Below, piece after piece: positions 31,525 to 43,858 of a stretch of DNA of 64,000 bases; position 1 is the stretch's first letter; each line of letters begins with the position of its first letter. Source of the stretch: Adiantum capillus-veneris (lineage: Eukaryota; Streptophyta; Polypodiopsida; Polypodiales; Pteridaceae); NCBI GenBank assembly GCA_014529385.2, contig CM043960.1:119172543-119236542 (forward strand), read 5' to 3'. A program made the translations under genes and the position numbers. Below the pieces are notes generated by a model that saw nothing but the letters and a program-made list of their open reading frames with translations, did not search any database and was not told the origin of the DNA.

Positions 31525-34260
31525 GAATTTTGTGAAGTAGAATCCTTCTTGACATACTCTACTTGAGAACATTACATACTCTCTACTTGAGAGCATTTTG
31601 TAAAGAGACAAAATTACATAGTCATATTGTTTTGGAGAGAGAAAACATTAAAAATTCTCTCCTTGAGAGTATGAAGTAATTTTTACAACTTTCATTAGAT
31701 CCATCTCTTGTGTAGCTCCCAATACAATCTTTCAACTTTTGTTGCAATTGTGGTAGCCCTTGCAATTGTCTCTACATGTTTTTCATAGTCCAATTGTGTT
31801 GATAGAAACATGTCAAGGCGCAATCCATAACCCATGCCATCCTCCAACCCCTACCCTAGAAGGGCCTAAGAAATCTGCCAACCATGGTGTGAGTTATTTC
31901 AAGTAAGTTGAGATAATGAAAATTGGCTCAGGGTCTTCCACCTTCTTCCACCTCTTCCATCTCCTCCTTCTCTTCCTTCTCTTCCTTCTCTTTCTTTTCT
32001 TGTTCATGGGATTTTTATCCTTGTTCTCCTTTTCTTCTTGCTCAAAGGAAATGAGGAAGAGGATCCATAATCCTTACCCATTACTCTTGATCTGTTGCTC
32101 ACAGGAAGAGGAAGAGGAGAAAGGGTGACAAACCTAAACCAAGATGACCTATTTATTGTGTTGTGAAGGCATGACATCAAACAAGATATGAACAATTTTA
32201 AAAAATAAGACATCTGAACAGTAAATCAAATAAAATGAAGACATCTAAACCAAAATGTCATTTGTCATTGATATGGAAATGTACAAAATGTCAGTCTACT
32301 ACAAGAAGAGACAACCAACATTTGTACAAAATACCAATTTGATACAATTTGCATATGCTTTAGCTTGGAAGAAGATGTACTATCCATTTTGGTACTTCTT
32401 GGCATGAAAATTTCTTCTCAATTCTCCTCCAGACCTGCAATCCATATTAAAAATTAGGAAAAGTAAGAATAGGTCACACAAAAACATTTCCATTAAAAAA
32501 TATATTATTTGTAAGAAATGCGGAATACAATAAGGATATAGTAGCAAGGAGAGTAGAGAGAGATACAATGCAAAGTAGATCAGTGGCAAATAAAAAAAAC
32601 TAGATTAGCACACTATTACAAAGTGACTGCATCATCCACCGATTTGCTCTCATTGTAGAGCTTAGATGGCGATTTAGACAACTAGAGAAAGTAGGAATTA
32701 CAAGGGACTAACAATCCTTCAACAAGGATGTGTGTGTGTGTGCTTTGAAAAGAAAAAGTTAAATGTAAATTTTCATCTTCATTGTGTAACTCATGCTTCA
32801 CTTGGTACAATGAGCACTTGGTTCTTATCTTCAATGTTTCCAAGTGTTCATTGTGCATCCATACATCAATGGGTTTTTCATTGAAATCATCTATGTTTTG
32901 GTCTAAAGGTACAAAGTCCCCCCTCTCATGATGCCAGCCACTATAAAAAAAAAAATGCAATAATGAAGTTTTGGGCATGGATCATGTATTTACAGGTAAT
33001 GGATCCGGATTGCACTTTGCAAAGGACCACATTCATTTTTTTTCAACTCCAACCTCATCCAAAAATTCTAGCACATCTTCACTGTTTAAGTACTTAACCG
33101 ACATCATTGTTATAGACACTTTCACATCAACATTTGCAAAGAAATCCACAAATAAAATGATGGGAATAATAATTGAAATTTTACTCAACTTTCTTGCAAT
33201 GTTGGTCTTTTGACATTTTTGAATTGCATTGAATATCTTGCACCTATAGCTTTCACTTATTACTGAGCTTGGCAATGGACACTCTCCACTTATAAAACTA
33301 GGCAGTGCAACCTTGTTGATAGTGCCCCAATACTTCATAGATCTTGGTGAGATATAAAAATTATCATAAAAGAAAATCCCTTTTTCTGTCACATAACTAT
33401 GTGTTCTCCCTTTGTAAATCTCTTCACCAATGGATCCGTGCTAGACATCTAAAATATATATGACCACTTGTTTCCATTCCTCTATGCTTAAGGGATATAG
33501 GTCTGTAATGAGCATAGGAGAGAAGCATCAACCAAAATTATAAGAATCATTTAGAAAACCACAAACCTAGTAGAGAACCACAAAACAAAATTATAACAAT
33601 CAAGTACAAAAGATAATCTAATGTGTACATTTAAGAAACAAACAAGAAGAGAACCACAAACATGTGAGAAACGCTTATAGTTAGCTCTGTGCAGAGGAAG
33701 ATTTGAGCTTTTGGGTTGTGGATGAAGCTCCTTGTGCATGTAAACATGCTATACCAAAACCTCTTTCACTGTCTTCTTGTCTCAATAAGTTCAAATTCTT
33801 TTACTCTCCCTTTCTAGCATGACAAGAATGGGTTCTTAGATGAGGCTTTTTTTCTCCTAACCTGTTGCATTATAATCCAACTACCCTTGGTTATAGATAT
33901 TGGGATCCATTGGTTGTGATCATCTAATGTGGCATAAGTGGTGATGGATTCAATGCATGTGCTAGGGAATTTTGATCAAGTGTACTCCATTTCTTAAGGA
34001 GAATAAGATGCAGAGTAGATGGGGGTCAAGAGAGGAAAGTAGGAAGAGGAGGAAAGACGAGGGAAGGGGAGGTGGGACAAAGAGGGGAGGGAAAAGGAGA
34101 CCATGAGAAGATTCAAAAAATCAAATACAATTTCCAAAAATAAGATTCTATAACGGAAGTTATCCCCTCATTAGCTTAGAGCACTCTCTCTCTAAACATT
34201 AAAAGGAAAAAAAGAGACCTCAAACTTCCCTTAATGGCACTTGGATCCCATATAACAACC
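31525..34260. other. No gene recognised; two weak minus-strand frames
   Basis: Minus-strand open frames at 33033-33392 (119 codons) and 32682-32978 (98 codons, 'WHHERGDFVPLDQNIDDFNEKPIDVWMHNEHLETLKIRTK') have a protein-like composition and could be exons of one gene. I see no known domain. The rest is AT-rich and repetitive, with a CTT-rich stretch at 31940-32040. Confidence 0.35.
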
Positions 34261-34275
34261 TTTGTACAAGGTTGT

Positions 34276-34311
34276 CTCTCTCTCTCTCTCTCTCCCCCCC
34301 CCCCCCCCCCC
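34276..34311 (+). repeat. (CT)n followed by poly-C
   Basis: About nine CT units run into 18 or more Cs, just upstream of the second RING-H2 relic. Confidence 0.9.
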
Positions 34312-34359
34312 AAACATCAATCGTTCCATAACTAAGATCCTTCTAACTTTCTCTCTTTC

Positions 34360-34560
34360 ACTCGCCATGAGTTCAAAAAAGGACTTGAGTGTGTTGTGTG
34401 CCTCTGTCGCTTTGACATCCATGATATCTTTTGAACTCTTTCCAAATGCAAGCATTCCTATCACATCAAGTGCATCGATACATGGATTAATAGTCATTCC
34501 ATCTTTCCTTTATGCCAATTCAGAGTTGAGATTTATTACGTTTTCATAGTGGAGGATTTT
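34360..34560 (+). pseudogene. RING-H2 (ATL-type) zinc-finger relic, copy 2
   Basis: The frame through 34381 reads GLECVVCLCRFDIHDIF, stop (TGA 34432-34434), then KCKHSYHIKCIDTW and SHSIFPLC. This is a nearly whole RING-H2 domain: first Cys pair at 34390 and 34399, Cys 34447, His 34453 and 34462, Cys 34471, last Cys 34513. The penultimate Cys is Phe, and the TGA splits the domain, so it is dead. Downstream sequence to about 34700 ('tagttaagtgcaacatt', 'aattgatagagaattttaggttt') matches the region after copy 1 at 21.9-22.2 kb. The duplicated unit is therefore longer than the domain. Plant ATL proteins are membrane-anchored E3 ligases; the membrane segment is not recognisable here. Confidence 0.75.
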
Positions 34561-34699
34561 TTATCTATAGTTAAGTGCAACATTAGTGAATTCCATTGAA
34601 ATTCCAGTACAAGGAGACCATTGTCAGTCACAAAAATTCAAATGTTGAAGCTTCAATAGGAATTGATAGAGAATTTTAGGTTTATGTGCAAATAGATGG

Positions 34700-35870
34700 T
34701 GAAATTTAGTGAAGGAAACTGAGTGCTAGTGCCCTCCTTGGCTTGGGTGGCATTTTACTACCTGGCAAGAACTGAGATTGATAGGCATTCTATTGTTTAT
34801 GCCCCTTGCGAGAAGCATACTAAAAAGTTGTTTTTGAAACATAAGTCATATAGTTTTTGAGATTGATGGCCTCCATATAAATGTTTTATGCTACCCTATG
34901 TTCCAGTGTAGACACTGGAATGCCTTGTCCTCTCATCTTTCTCTTCTTCCTAGTTTGAGGCGTTTCATTAAGAAAACTGCTAATGGTCTCAAAACTGCAT
35001 GGCTGCATCTTTTGGTCAAATGACAATATGAATATATGTGGTACATAGAAGAAACACTAATTTTGAGGTTGCGATCATTAACCACAAATATAATTGTATT
35101 AGCATCGAAGGTGTCCACCACTTGTTCTATGATGGAGAAGAACCCAAAGACCATCATACCCTAGTTCTACAAAAATTCCCTTCCTCTACCTTGAAAGACA
35201 TACTTGTCAATATGTTGATATGAGAGTACTAGTTGAGGTTTCCTTGGTGCTAATCCCTACTTGAGGTTTTCTCTATCTTGAAAGACATATGTGAAAATAG
35301 GTTGAGGTTGCCGTGGTGCTAATCCCTACTTGAGGTCTACTCTGGCTTGGTTTTTCTCATTGAGAACTACTTGCATGGCTTGTGCTGATACAATGTCATG
35401 ATTCCCCATCTTTGAGCTCTATGAGAGTGGTTTTGTGGAGAAGAAGAGCTTGCTAGATGAAGTAAATGATGAAAACCAAACATGCATTGGTGTCTCTATG
35501 CATGTAGCAGCTGGAGGTGAAGATGTTGAAGTAGGAGGCTTTGCAATAGAGGGCTCTATTGGTGCAATAGGGGAAGAAATGGTCATGAGTTCATGCACCC
35601 TCTTGATAGTTATTCTTATTCTAGCCATGTATGCTCCACTCTTGCATTCCTTGGGGCAATAGAAACCACCATTATTGACGTGGCGTTCATGAATTTGCCT
35701 TGCCTTATAATCATTATCAATGGGATACCCAAAAACCAATAATCTGCTATATAGAAGTTTCCCATAGGAGTTGTTTAACTCAATGGGGTATCATAGAGGT
35801 GGGTCAGAGTCTATCGAATCTTCCTCTATCTCAACCTGATGCATGTGTAACTCCAAGTTTAGACTCTTGA
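34700..35870. other. No gene recognised
   Basis: A minus-strand frame at 35419-35739 (106 codons; Pro/Ser/Thr-rich C-terminal half; one C-x3-C pair) has no family I recognise. 'aggttgccgtggtgctaatccctacttgaggt' type phrases are duplicated near 35235-35335. Confidence 0.4.
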
Positions 35871-36757
35871 TGCCATGTAATACATTGTTGGCAGCCAAAC
35901 AGCCAGACAAAATAGCCAAACCGACCAGACAGGCCCCTTCAAGTGCCCCCTTCATTTTTAACCCAAATTTGGATATCTATTATTTTCTAAAAAGCCTTTG
36001 TAATTATATGAGAGTCTCTAATTTTATCTGGATCATATTGAGTTTGTCTATGCTACATCCGAGTTGTATAATTTATAAATGAGTCTCAACCTTGTAAAGT
36101 CAGTCACTCGCCAAGAGAGCTCTAGGTACGACTGAGAGCGGCTACTCTCATGTGCCTTGTAATCCTCATATATTGAGCTCTGTAATCACATTTTCATTCC
36201 AAAACTTGCAATGCGTTCCTTGTTTATTCCTCTTTCCTTTGAGTGTATTCATTGTCGAGTCTGATGTGATTTACAACTACACATAGTAGGCTAAATCTTG
36301 CTGATTTGAGTGTGTAATGAATATTTTTTGACCTTCCAAGCATAGGAGAATGTTTCTAGACCCTAGAGAAACCTTTTTGTATGTTTTGTTGCAATTTCTA
36401 GGACCTTGATCATGATGGATTGTGATTTGGGTACCTCATTGGATTGCAAACAAACTTGGTCGGTTAGTACCCCTAAGTGTCATGGACCTCCTCCCAAAGT
36501 TTCATAGCATTTGGACTATTTTCAAGTTCCAAAATGTGTTAATGGATGAGTGCGCTGACACAGAACATAAGCAGGTTGCCAAATCAAAGAGTGATAGTTT
36601 TGCACATGCTAGAGGTCTTGCCGTTTCGTAGATTCACTTCTTGAGGTTGACACCCTCAAAGAGTCTCCACTCCCCGTCAGAGTTGCTTCCGTGAGTATTG
36701 AAATTATGTTAGTTCTAGAAAGTTATGATGTAGACGTCCATCGACAACCCGCTAACA
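35870..36757 (+). repeat. 5' LTR of gypsy-type copy B (left edge approximate)
   Basis: The right edge is fixed by ...CCCGCTAACA at 36757 followed after one base by a PBS. The 600 bp up to it match the reverse complement of 18460-19080. The sequence near 36100-36240 ('ccttgtaatcctcatat', 'tgtaatcacattttcattcc') looks like an R/U5 region. The left edge is a guess, because the partner LTR is missing. Confidence 0.55.
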
Positions 36758-36758
36758 T

Positions 36759-36776
36759 TGGCGCCGTTGTCAGGGA
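36759..36776 (+). other. Primer-binding site of gypsy-type copy B
   Basis: TGGCGCCGTTGTCAGGGA, the form used with tRNA-Asp by many plant Ty3/gypsy elements, one base after the LTR end. Confidence 0.88.
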
Positions 36777-37271
36777 TAGTGATCATCAGGTGGTGACTGA
36801 CCTACTCAGAGCATTTTACTTAAAGATTTTTATTTTGATTTCCAATATATTTACATTTTAGTAGTCAGGCAGCTAGACACAGGGTTTAGCGCTTGGTAGA
36901 GGCTAGAAGTCAAGGACTTGCTAGGTGTGCTCTTGAGAGGTATTAGGAATTGTGAGCGAGATACGAAAGCATTTCATTCTGCATATTCTATGATGCTTTG
37001 AAAGTATTGTTCCATATTCCATTTTTCTTCTAGCTTTGCACTATTTGTTGATGTTTAGTCATATGATTCAATTCTGCAATTAGGAGTAGGTTAGGTAGCA
37101 TCTATAACCATCAAATTAAGCAAAAAGGATCAGGGATGAAGGACCATAAAATCTAAAATTTTAGAAATATGATGGTTTGAGCTTAAAAGAAAATACAAAC
37201 CCAAAAATGACCGTGTAAAGGGGTTGACCAAGTTAAAGAGAGATGATCTGGAAAGTTTCAAGCCAAAACGT
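36777..37271 (+). other. Leader of copy B, interrupted by gypsy element 1
   Basis: Begins TAGTGATCATCAGGTGGTGA, matching the leader of copy A. 'aaaaaggatcagggatga' near 37125 matches 'aaaaaaggatcaggatac' in copy A at a similar distance from the PBS. It stops at the gypsy insertion (duplication ACGT at 37268-37271) and resumes at 48627. Confidence 0.6.
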
Positions 37272-38419
37272 TGTCAAGAGTTTTTTGGAGCAAGGGATTG
37301 CACATATGTACATACACATGCATGGAGCTTCGAATAAGGAATTGCCCATTTTCCAAAGCCAGGTGGTTACGTGGGGCCCACATGTGTACAGGTAGGACAT
37401 CATCTACATAGTGCATCGATTTTCACCATTACCAGTACCAGTACCAGTGTCTTTTTTATATAATAATGAGGAGTTGGTAGCACATAAAACTTCTTGAGGA
37501 AGCTATCCGCGGGCCGAAAACATGAGGTAAGCAGGTGCGTCAGATGGCATCTAGTGGCGTCAGGAGGTCGAATGGGGTCAATACTTGCACGCGGAGAAGT
37601 ACAGACGCAACGTGGGTGTTTTCTTGTGATAATTATGCAGAAAGGTCATCATGAGGACCATATTTTGGGGCCACTTCACGTGGTGGCGGGATTCATTATT
37701 GGAAAAAGTTGAGTGCCACGGGTGCGGATGGACGCAAAAGGGTGACAACTATGCACTGTGAGGTCAGTTTTTTGCCTGTTCGGGGTCCGTTTGAGGTCAT
37801 CTAAAAGGCCAAGGGTGCACAAATAATAAAGCTAAGTGTGGGAACTGAAAAAACAGAGAGAAGACTAGAAAAAATGTGGAGAAGAGAGGAGGAACAGCTG
37901 CAACTATGTTTTTGGGGTTTTTGGAGCCTGTTTTGGCCGTAAACTGCTCATCCGAGGTCGGATTTGAGCACTTTGACATTGTAGACTAGGGTTTTGGGCC
38001 ATTCCGGGCGCGATGCGCTGTCCATTTTGCCAAATTTCTCACTTGTTTTCTGTTGTTTTGGCTGTGTAAGTTTCTCTTATGAGCGAATCTTCTGCTCCAA
38101 TTTGTGATTGTATCTGGCATATTTTACCCATATTGTGTGAGTTGTTTGCCCCCTTCGTGTTGGAAAATATCATTTGTATCTAAACATTAGAAGTTCTCCT
38201 CTTTTGAGATGAGTTTTTTGGGTGTGTGTATATGTGTGTGTCTCTGTGTGGAGTGGGCAAGTAGATAGTCTCTCTCCTCTCACTCCATCGGTGTGTTCCC
38301 TGTCTCGGCCAGGTGGATTTTGTAAGCCAAGTGGTGTCCCATAGTTAGTGTGTGTATCATCCCAAGAGTGTGTGTCGGGTCATTATAGAGGCATTGTGTG
38401 TGTTTCCATCCCGCTCACA
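37272..38419 (+). repeat. 5' LTR of gypsy element 1
   Basis: Direct repeat of 47498-48626, from TGTCAAGAG to CCGCTCACA. Includes a (GT)-rich stretch near 38220-38240 and 38340-38400 shared by both copies. Confidence 0.93.
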
Positions 38420-38424
38420 TTCTT

Positions 38425-38445
38425 TTGGTGCCCCCACGGAGGATC
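38425..38445 (+). other. Possible primer-binding site of gypsy element 1
   Basis: TTTGGTGCCCCCACGGAGGA lies about six bases after the LTR end and starts TGG like a tRNA 3'-end complement. I could not assign the tRNA. Confidence 0.5.
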
Positions 38446-39464
38446 TTCTTCGAGTACCTTCTGCTTCGAGCTTCAAGCTTGGAGATTCATGATTACAGGT
38501 TGCAGACTACAGGTTACAGGTTACAAGGATAGGTACATGTACAAGTACAGGTGATTCACACAGGTACAAGTAGCTGGAGTACAGTGATATACTAGTAGTG
38601 GTGTCACTTGCAGTTGTTGTGGGTATGCATCATTGGGCGCCTGTTTGAGCGCATTGTTTGCTGGTATTGTACGTTACTTGTGGAAACTGCTATTGTACGC
38701 CTTTGTGGAGCCATACTTGGTTTTATTTGGTAGTCCCAACCATTTCTGAGACTTGGTCTGGAAGATAGTCATTTATGAGACTTGACTATACGCGATTTTC
38801 ATTAGCCTTCGTGAGAGGGTCGATAGCGTGAGGTTTTATTGAGCTGGGGGATCCTCAAATGTGGAGATCCTTTCGGTGATACAGGTAGCTAGAGCACCCT
38901 TTTCGTGACCTTGTCATAGTCTATGTACTAGTTCTATTGTTGGCAGTTTATGCATACATATACAGTGTATATTTTGGGTTCTTATTGCTCTACTTCTGGG
39001 GAAACTCTGCCAAAAGTTTTCCAAGATATGATGGCTGTTTTTTTGTTCTTTTAAGCCATTTATGTTGTTATGCTGCTGAAATTTTGGCAAAATCAGAGGA
39101 TTAGTCAAGTGTGCTTTCTTGGAAGCTACATAGATGGCTTTTAATGGATAATCACGACTGACCTTAGTTCACTCATTTTCATTTAATTCAAAGAATCCAG
39201 ATAAATGTTCATGTGTCCACGAAGATTTTTTTCGAGCAGCGCATAGTCTTTATGTTCGGGCCAAGAAGGTTACTAGAGATCCTGGAATGTCCTTTGCTTG
39301 TTGTAATTCCGATGATTAACTATGAAAAATCATTTGATGTGCATGCGTTTGTCCTTATCTAAAGTTAAGCTCCATTGAAGTTTCTGGGGATTGGGTAGTG
39401 AAAAGTTTTGGGTTCTTGCACGTGTGTTACAAGGGGTTCTCAAAGCATCGAAACTTGGGTAGCC

Positions 39465-39974
39465 ATGGCTTTCTCTTATCCGGAGTTTCATGGAAGAAGT
39501 GATGAAGATGTAAAAGACTTTTTGGAAAAGATGGAGGTTGCTTGCATTAGCAACCAGATTCATGACCCGATGCAAAGGTTACGTCTTCTCCAAATATGTT
39601 TGAAGAGTGATGCACGAGTTTGGTCCAAAGCATTTGAAGAGGAGTTGCGTGGGGCTGATCCACCCGTAAGGTTGAGTTGGGACAATCTACGGCATGGGTT
39701 GGAAGTGGAGTTTGTGAAGATAGGAGATCCTGACAAAGTGTTAGATGCGTACATACATAAGTTTTCATTGGCATGGGAGCGGATGTGTAAGGCCTTAGCA
39801 CCACAGGTACCTTCACCTGACATGCCAAAGAAGCCTAGGACATATGAAGATGCACTAGAGGTAGCAAGGAACAAAGAGTGGAAGCTGAGGAAGATGAGTC
39901 AGCTAGGAGTAGAGCCTTTGCCCATGAGGTCTGAATTTCAGCCTATGGATTCTTCACACAAGGTCGTATGCTAG
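39465..39974 (+). pseudogene. Gypsy 1 gag, capsid part
   Basis: The start is ATG 39465 (MAFSYPEF...), preferred to the in-frame upstream ATG at 39408 because the capsid homology begins here. The 169 codons have the Retrotrans_gag pattern: 'FHGRSDEDVKDFLEKMEVACISN', 'LLQICLKSDARVWSKAF' and 'LRHGLEVEFVKI'. A TAG at 39972-39974 ends it. Gag continues in another frame from about 40066 to the zinc knuckle, so a stop and a frameshift have broken one original gene. Its product would form the particle shell. Confidence 0.85.
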
Positions 39975-40065
39975 GGGTTCATCATGAACTAGTGGTTTTT
40001 GTTACTCCTCAAGTTATGCCAACAATGGTCACTACAGCAATGCAAGATGATGGCTAAGGCAAGAC

Positions 40066-40689
40066 ATGAGGCAAGTGGTAGATTTAATGAAGAATCTCAG
40101 CCTAAACATGCTAGGTCAAGTGGAAAATAATCGAGGTCGAGGGAGGTTTGCAAATCAGCCAGGAGGTGAGGAAAGACCCAGGAATGGTGGTGGACAAAGA
40201 AATTGTAGGTTCTGGAGGCAGACGCCCACATGTCATAATTGCGGAGAGTTGGGCCACATCAGCCTGCAATGTGATAAGCCACCAAGGATGGGGGGAGACA
40301 TGTATCCATTGCCAAGACAGGTGCTAACTAGGTCAAATGATTATGGCATTGAAATTAAGGGAGAAGAAGGAACCAATGGATTAACCCAAGAGGAAAAGGG
40401 AAAGACAAAAGTGTTAAGTGTAGTCACCTTGGAGAAGGCATCAAAGCTAGAGGATACATTAGTGATGCCTATTGGGAAGAGGACCACAGAGGAAAAGGAA
40501 GGAAGAAGTGCCCCAGGTCCTAGTAAGAAGAAGGGAAAGAGTCATGAAGGTGAGGATGTCAAGGCCAAGAGGAAAAGGAGGGCTCGTCGCAAGTTTCATG
40601 TTGTAGATTTTCCACTAGGGGATGGGCAATTAAGCTATGACTTGAAGGAGGATTTGACGAGCAGGAAAGTAGATATTACTTTTGGGTAG
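40066..40689 (+). pseudogene. Gypsy 1 gag, nucleocapsid part
   Basis: A 207-codon frame with a single CCHC zinc knuckle (CHNCGELGHISLQC) at about residues 55-68, preceded by an Arg/Gly-rich stretch and followed by a Lys/Glu-rich basic linker. This is the RNA-binding end of gag. The stop at 40687-40689 separates it from protease. The first ATG is only an in-frame Met; the true product would join to the capsid part upstream. Confidence 0.85.
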
Positions 40690-40731
40690 CTTATAGAGAT
40701 GGTACCTAAGCTAAAGTGAAAGTGGAAGAGG

Positions 40732-41223
40732 ATGGTTAATCCAATGGAGAAAGAGCCAGAGAGAGGTTCGGTAAAGGTATTGGCGATGTATGAGCTACCA
40801 CACATTTGTCCAATAGTTGATGTGTGGCACAAAAGAAAAAATCTAGGACAAGGTTATGTGGATGGCGGAGCCCAAATATGTGTCATAACACACTCATGCG
40901 TTGAGAAGATGGGTCTTACATTGACTGGGGTGTCAGGCTTCCGGATTAGATTGGCAAACCATCAGAAAGTAAAATGTTTGGGTGTTGTAAAGAGCTTAGA
41001 AGTGGAAGCATATGATGCAAAGGCAGTGGTTGATTTTCATGTGATGCCAGAGAGGTTGGGAGCATATCCTATTATACTGGGCAGACCATGGTTACGTGCA
41101 GTGGGAGCTGTTCAAGATTGGAGACGTGGTACTATTAGCCTCTATGGAAAGACAGGTGCCAAGAAGCTTTATAATATGGACACAAGGAAACGATTGGAGG
41201 AGCTTTATGAAGATGAAGATTAG
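40732..41223 (+). pseudogene. Gypsy 1 aspartic protease region
   Basis: 163 codons with 'GYVDGGAQICVIT' as the active-site motif (D-G-G in place of the usual D-S/T-G, a form also seen in other plant gypsy proteases) and the conserved 'YPIILGRPWLRAVGA' near the end. The catalytic Asp is kept. The same downstream motif occurs in the second gypsy element at 63970-63990. It is separated by stops from gag and from RT, so it is not expressed as a polyprotein in this copy. Confidence 0.82.
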
Positions 41224-41355
41224 TCTAGTGATGAAGACTATTCCACAGTGACTGACCAGGACAGTGATAGTACTACCAGCAGTGATGAGGATGCTGATGT
41301 TGCATTTCTTTTGATGGTGGATAAAGAAATCTAGGAGTCTGGTTTAGTTGCATTT

Positions 41356-41622
41356 GTGAATGAAGTTGAAGATGAAAGTGAAGGGCCTTATGAAGTGATT
41401 GAAGGGCTGATGCAAACCAAGGTTGAGTTGTCAAAGAAGAAGGAATTGATGACACAAATGATCAGTGGAGACCCCTCAGCTATGGAGAAGGAGATATATT
41501 TGCACATGCTGGCTAGTTTTCCTGATGTTTTCATTACACCATATGAAGAGATCAGACGGTTCGAGGGCGAAGAGATGCATATAGAGCTGAATAAGGTGCT
41601 AAGCGAGTGCGACAAAGGTTAA
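41356..41622 (+). pseudogene. Gypsy 1 protease-RT linker and RT start
   Basis: 88 codons, acidic, ending in the 'FEGEEMHIELN' segment that leads into RT. A frameshift at about 41600-41622 moves the homology to the next frame. Confidence 0.65.
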
Positions 41623-42308
41623 GAAGGATGGGTCAAGAGCAAATGAAAGCCTTGAGGGAAGAGGTGGACAAGTTATTGAAGGCAGGGTTCATAGTCCCTG
41701 TGGAAACCACAGAATGGGTGAGTCCACTAGTAGTCAGCCCAAAGAAGGATGGGAAGTGGAGGATTTGTGTAGATTTTAAACCCTTAAATGCAGCCACTAA
41801 GAAGAACCCATATCCTCTTCCATTCATCAATCAGATCTTGGATTCAGTGGCAGGTTATGAGAGGTATAGTGTGTGTGATGGTTTTTCAGGCTATTTTCAA
41901 TTGAAGATTGCTCTTAAAGACCGCACAAAAACAAATTTCATTACGCCATGGGGTTGCTATGGCTATACGGTATTGCCACTTGGGTTGTCAAATGGACCAT
42001 CTTTCTATCAAGAGAGAGCAAATTGGGTGTTGGAACCATTCATTGGTAGTTGTGTTAAAGCTTTTATGGATGACTTCTGTGTCTAGAGCAGTAGGGCTGA
42101 ACACCATGAGAAGCTGTAGATGGTATTGGCTCGATATGATGACTGTGGAGGACAACTAAATCCAAAGAAATGTCATTTAGCACAGCCAAGGCTGAAATTA
42201 TTGGGCCATATGGTGTCAGAAAATGGCATTGAGGCTGATCCAGACAAGGTTAATTCTATTATTCTTCTTCCATCACCTACGAGTATGAAGCAATTGGCAA
42301 CCTTTGTA
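41607..42308 (+). pseudogene. Gypsy 1 reverse transcriptase (5' part, cut by insertion)
   Basis: Ty3/gypsy RT motifs in order: 'EEVDKLLKAGFIVPVETTEWVSPLV', 'GKWRICVDFKPLN', 'CDGFSGYFQLKIA', 'KTNFITPWG' and the catalytic box FMDD in 'AFMDDFCV'. Two in-frame TAGs follow (42084-42086 and 42117-42119), and the palm/connection sequence continues in the same frame to 42308, where a 2.8-kb insertion cuts it. The sequence resumes at 45141. The catalytic Asp pair is kept, but the gene is dead. Confidence 0.9.
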
Positions 42309-42952
42309 AGGTCTCTGACCCCGATCAAAAAGAGCACCATTGTACCTTGAAATGAATATGCTGGAAAAAGTTACTATTTTTAGCAGTTTTCCGAATTCTG
42401 TCAGTGCCATGATGTTTAGAATTTTAAAGGTTCGAAATGCAAATTAAAATAATTTTTGTAAAAAATTTCCAAAAATAGTATGTTTTTGGTCACCCGACCC
42501 GCCCAGTTTTGACCGTCTCGAAAAACTGCACCCGTACACCGAATTTCAAAAAATGCATTTTCGGACCCCGGGGGCTGCTAAATATGGCAGGTACTCGGGC
42601 CAGTATGCCTTAGTTAGAGCTTGCTAAAGCAATTTTCGGCATCAAATTCCGACTCGTGTGACCTGTTTTAGCCTAAAATCAATTTTTCCCAAAATTGTCT
42701 GGGGAGGCACCGGGGGCTCGAGGCTATGTGGGAGCCAGGTCAGCTTTAGTAGCTAGGGGGTGCCTTTTGTCCTTGTGGGAGTCTTGGGAGAGTTTCCAAG
42801 CTTGCAACTAACTGTAAGAGCCAGTTAACCAAGCCAACTGGACACTTGGTGGGTAGGCAACTGGACTTGCCATGCTTAACTGGAGTAGCTCCTAGATGCA
42901 AATAGCAAGCAGGTTCGATTTTCAGCTTGAGGAGGCCTATTTAAAGGTGTGC

Positions 42953-42994
42953 TTACACACACACGCACACACACACATGCTCACACACACACCC

Positions 42995-43083
<89 letters not shown>
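42953..43083 (+). repeat. (CA)n microsatellite
   Basis: An imperfect CA stretch becomes pure from about 42998 to 43083, inside the nested insertion. Confidence 0.95.
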
Positions 43084-43085
<2 letters not shown>

Positions 43086-43858
43086 TGGGGAGGTGCTGCC
43101 GGCACACACACAGTTTTTGAAGGAGAAGCAAGGAGGGAGGTGCTACCGAAATTCTCATCTTGAGGATTCATTGGATCAGAAAAATCAGAGGATTCTCAGC
43201 CCCTAATCACGATAATTATGGTTTAATTATGGTTCTTCTTAATTCTCATCATTACTCTCCCATATTCTTTGTCTACTATGCCTACTTTCAACTATAATTC
43301 CCTATAGCTGCTCTCTAAGTTTACATAGATATACTCCATTACATAATCATCATTCAATTAGCTAAATTATGCAGCCATTCATCATCCTTAATCAAGGATT
43401 AATACATGATTAGGAAAGATTCTCTCTCTAGGCACCATAGTTAATAAATTGTCAACCAGTAATAGTGTAGATTTGATGAAATTCATTCTTTTACCACTCA
43501 ATAGTGTTGTAATTAAATTAGAATCAATCTTCTCCCACATTAGAATGTGATTAAGGCTGAAAATTAATCCATCATTAGGCCATTAAGAAGAGAATTTTCT
43601 ATCACACATGCCTGCGGTAATTCTACATCTTCAAATTGCTCTAGGAAAATGATTGAGCTTGCTTACTTCATCTCTTTTGTAAATCAATTAGTAAAATTCT
43701 GAATTTCTTAATCATCTAAACCAAGTGATTAACCTTAGAGCCAGTTCCCATAGGGTAAGTAAATAATTACCCTTAAAATTGCTAGGTCTCGAAGGAAAAA
43801 TCTAATCTCTTGCATAAGAAGGATTCTTTAATGATTCTAATCTGCCAATTGGTTTGTT

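Noticed and set aside
40860-40900. D-G-G in place of D-S/T-G in gypsy 1 protease as a lesion
   Set aside because: D-G-G is seen in other plant gypsy proteases, so by itself it does not show loss of function.
42896-43206. His/Thr- and Cys/Val-repeat frames
   Set aside because: Produced by the (CA)n repeat in all frames.
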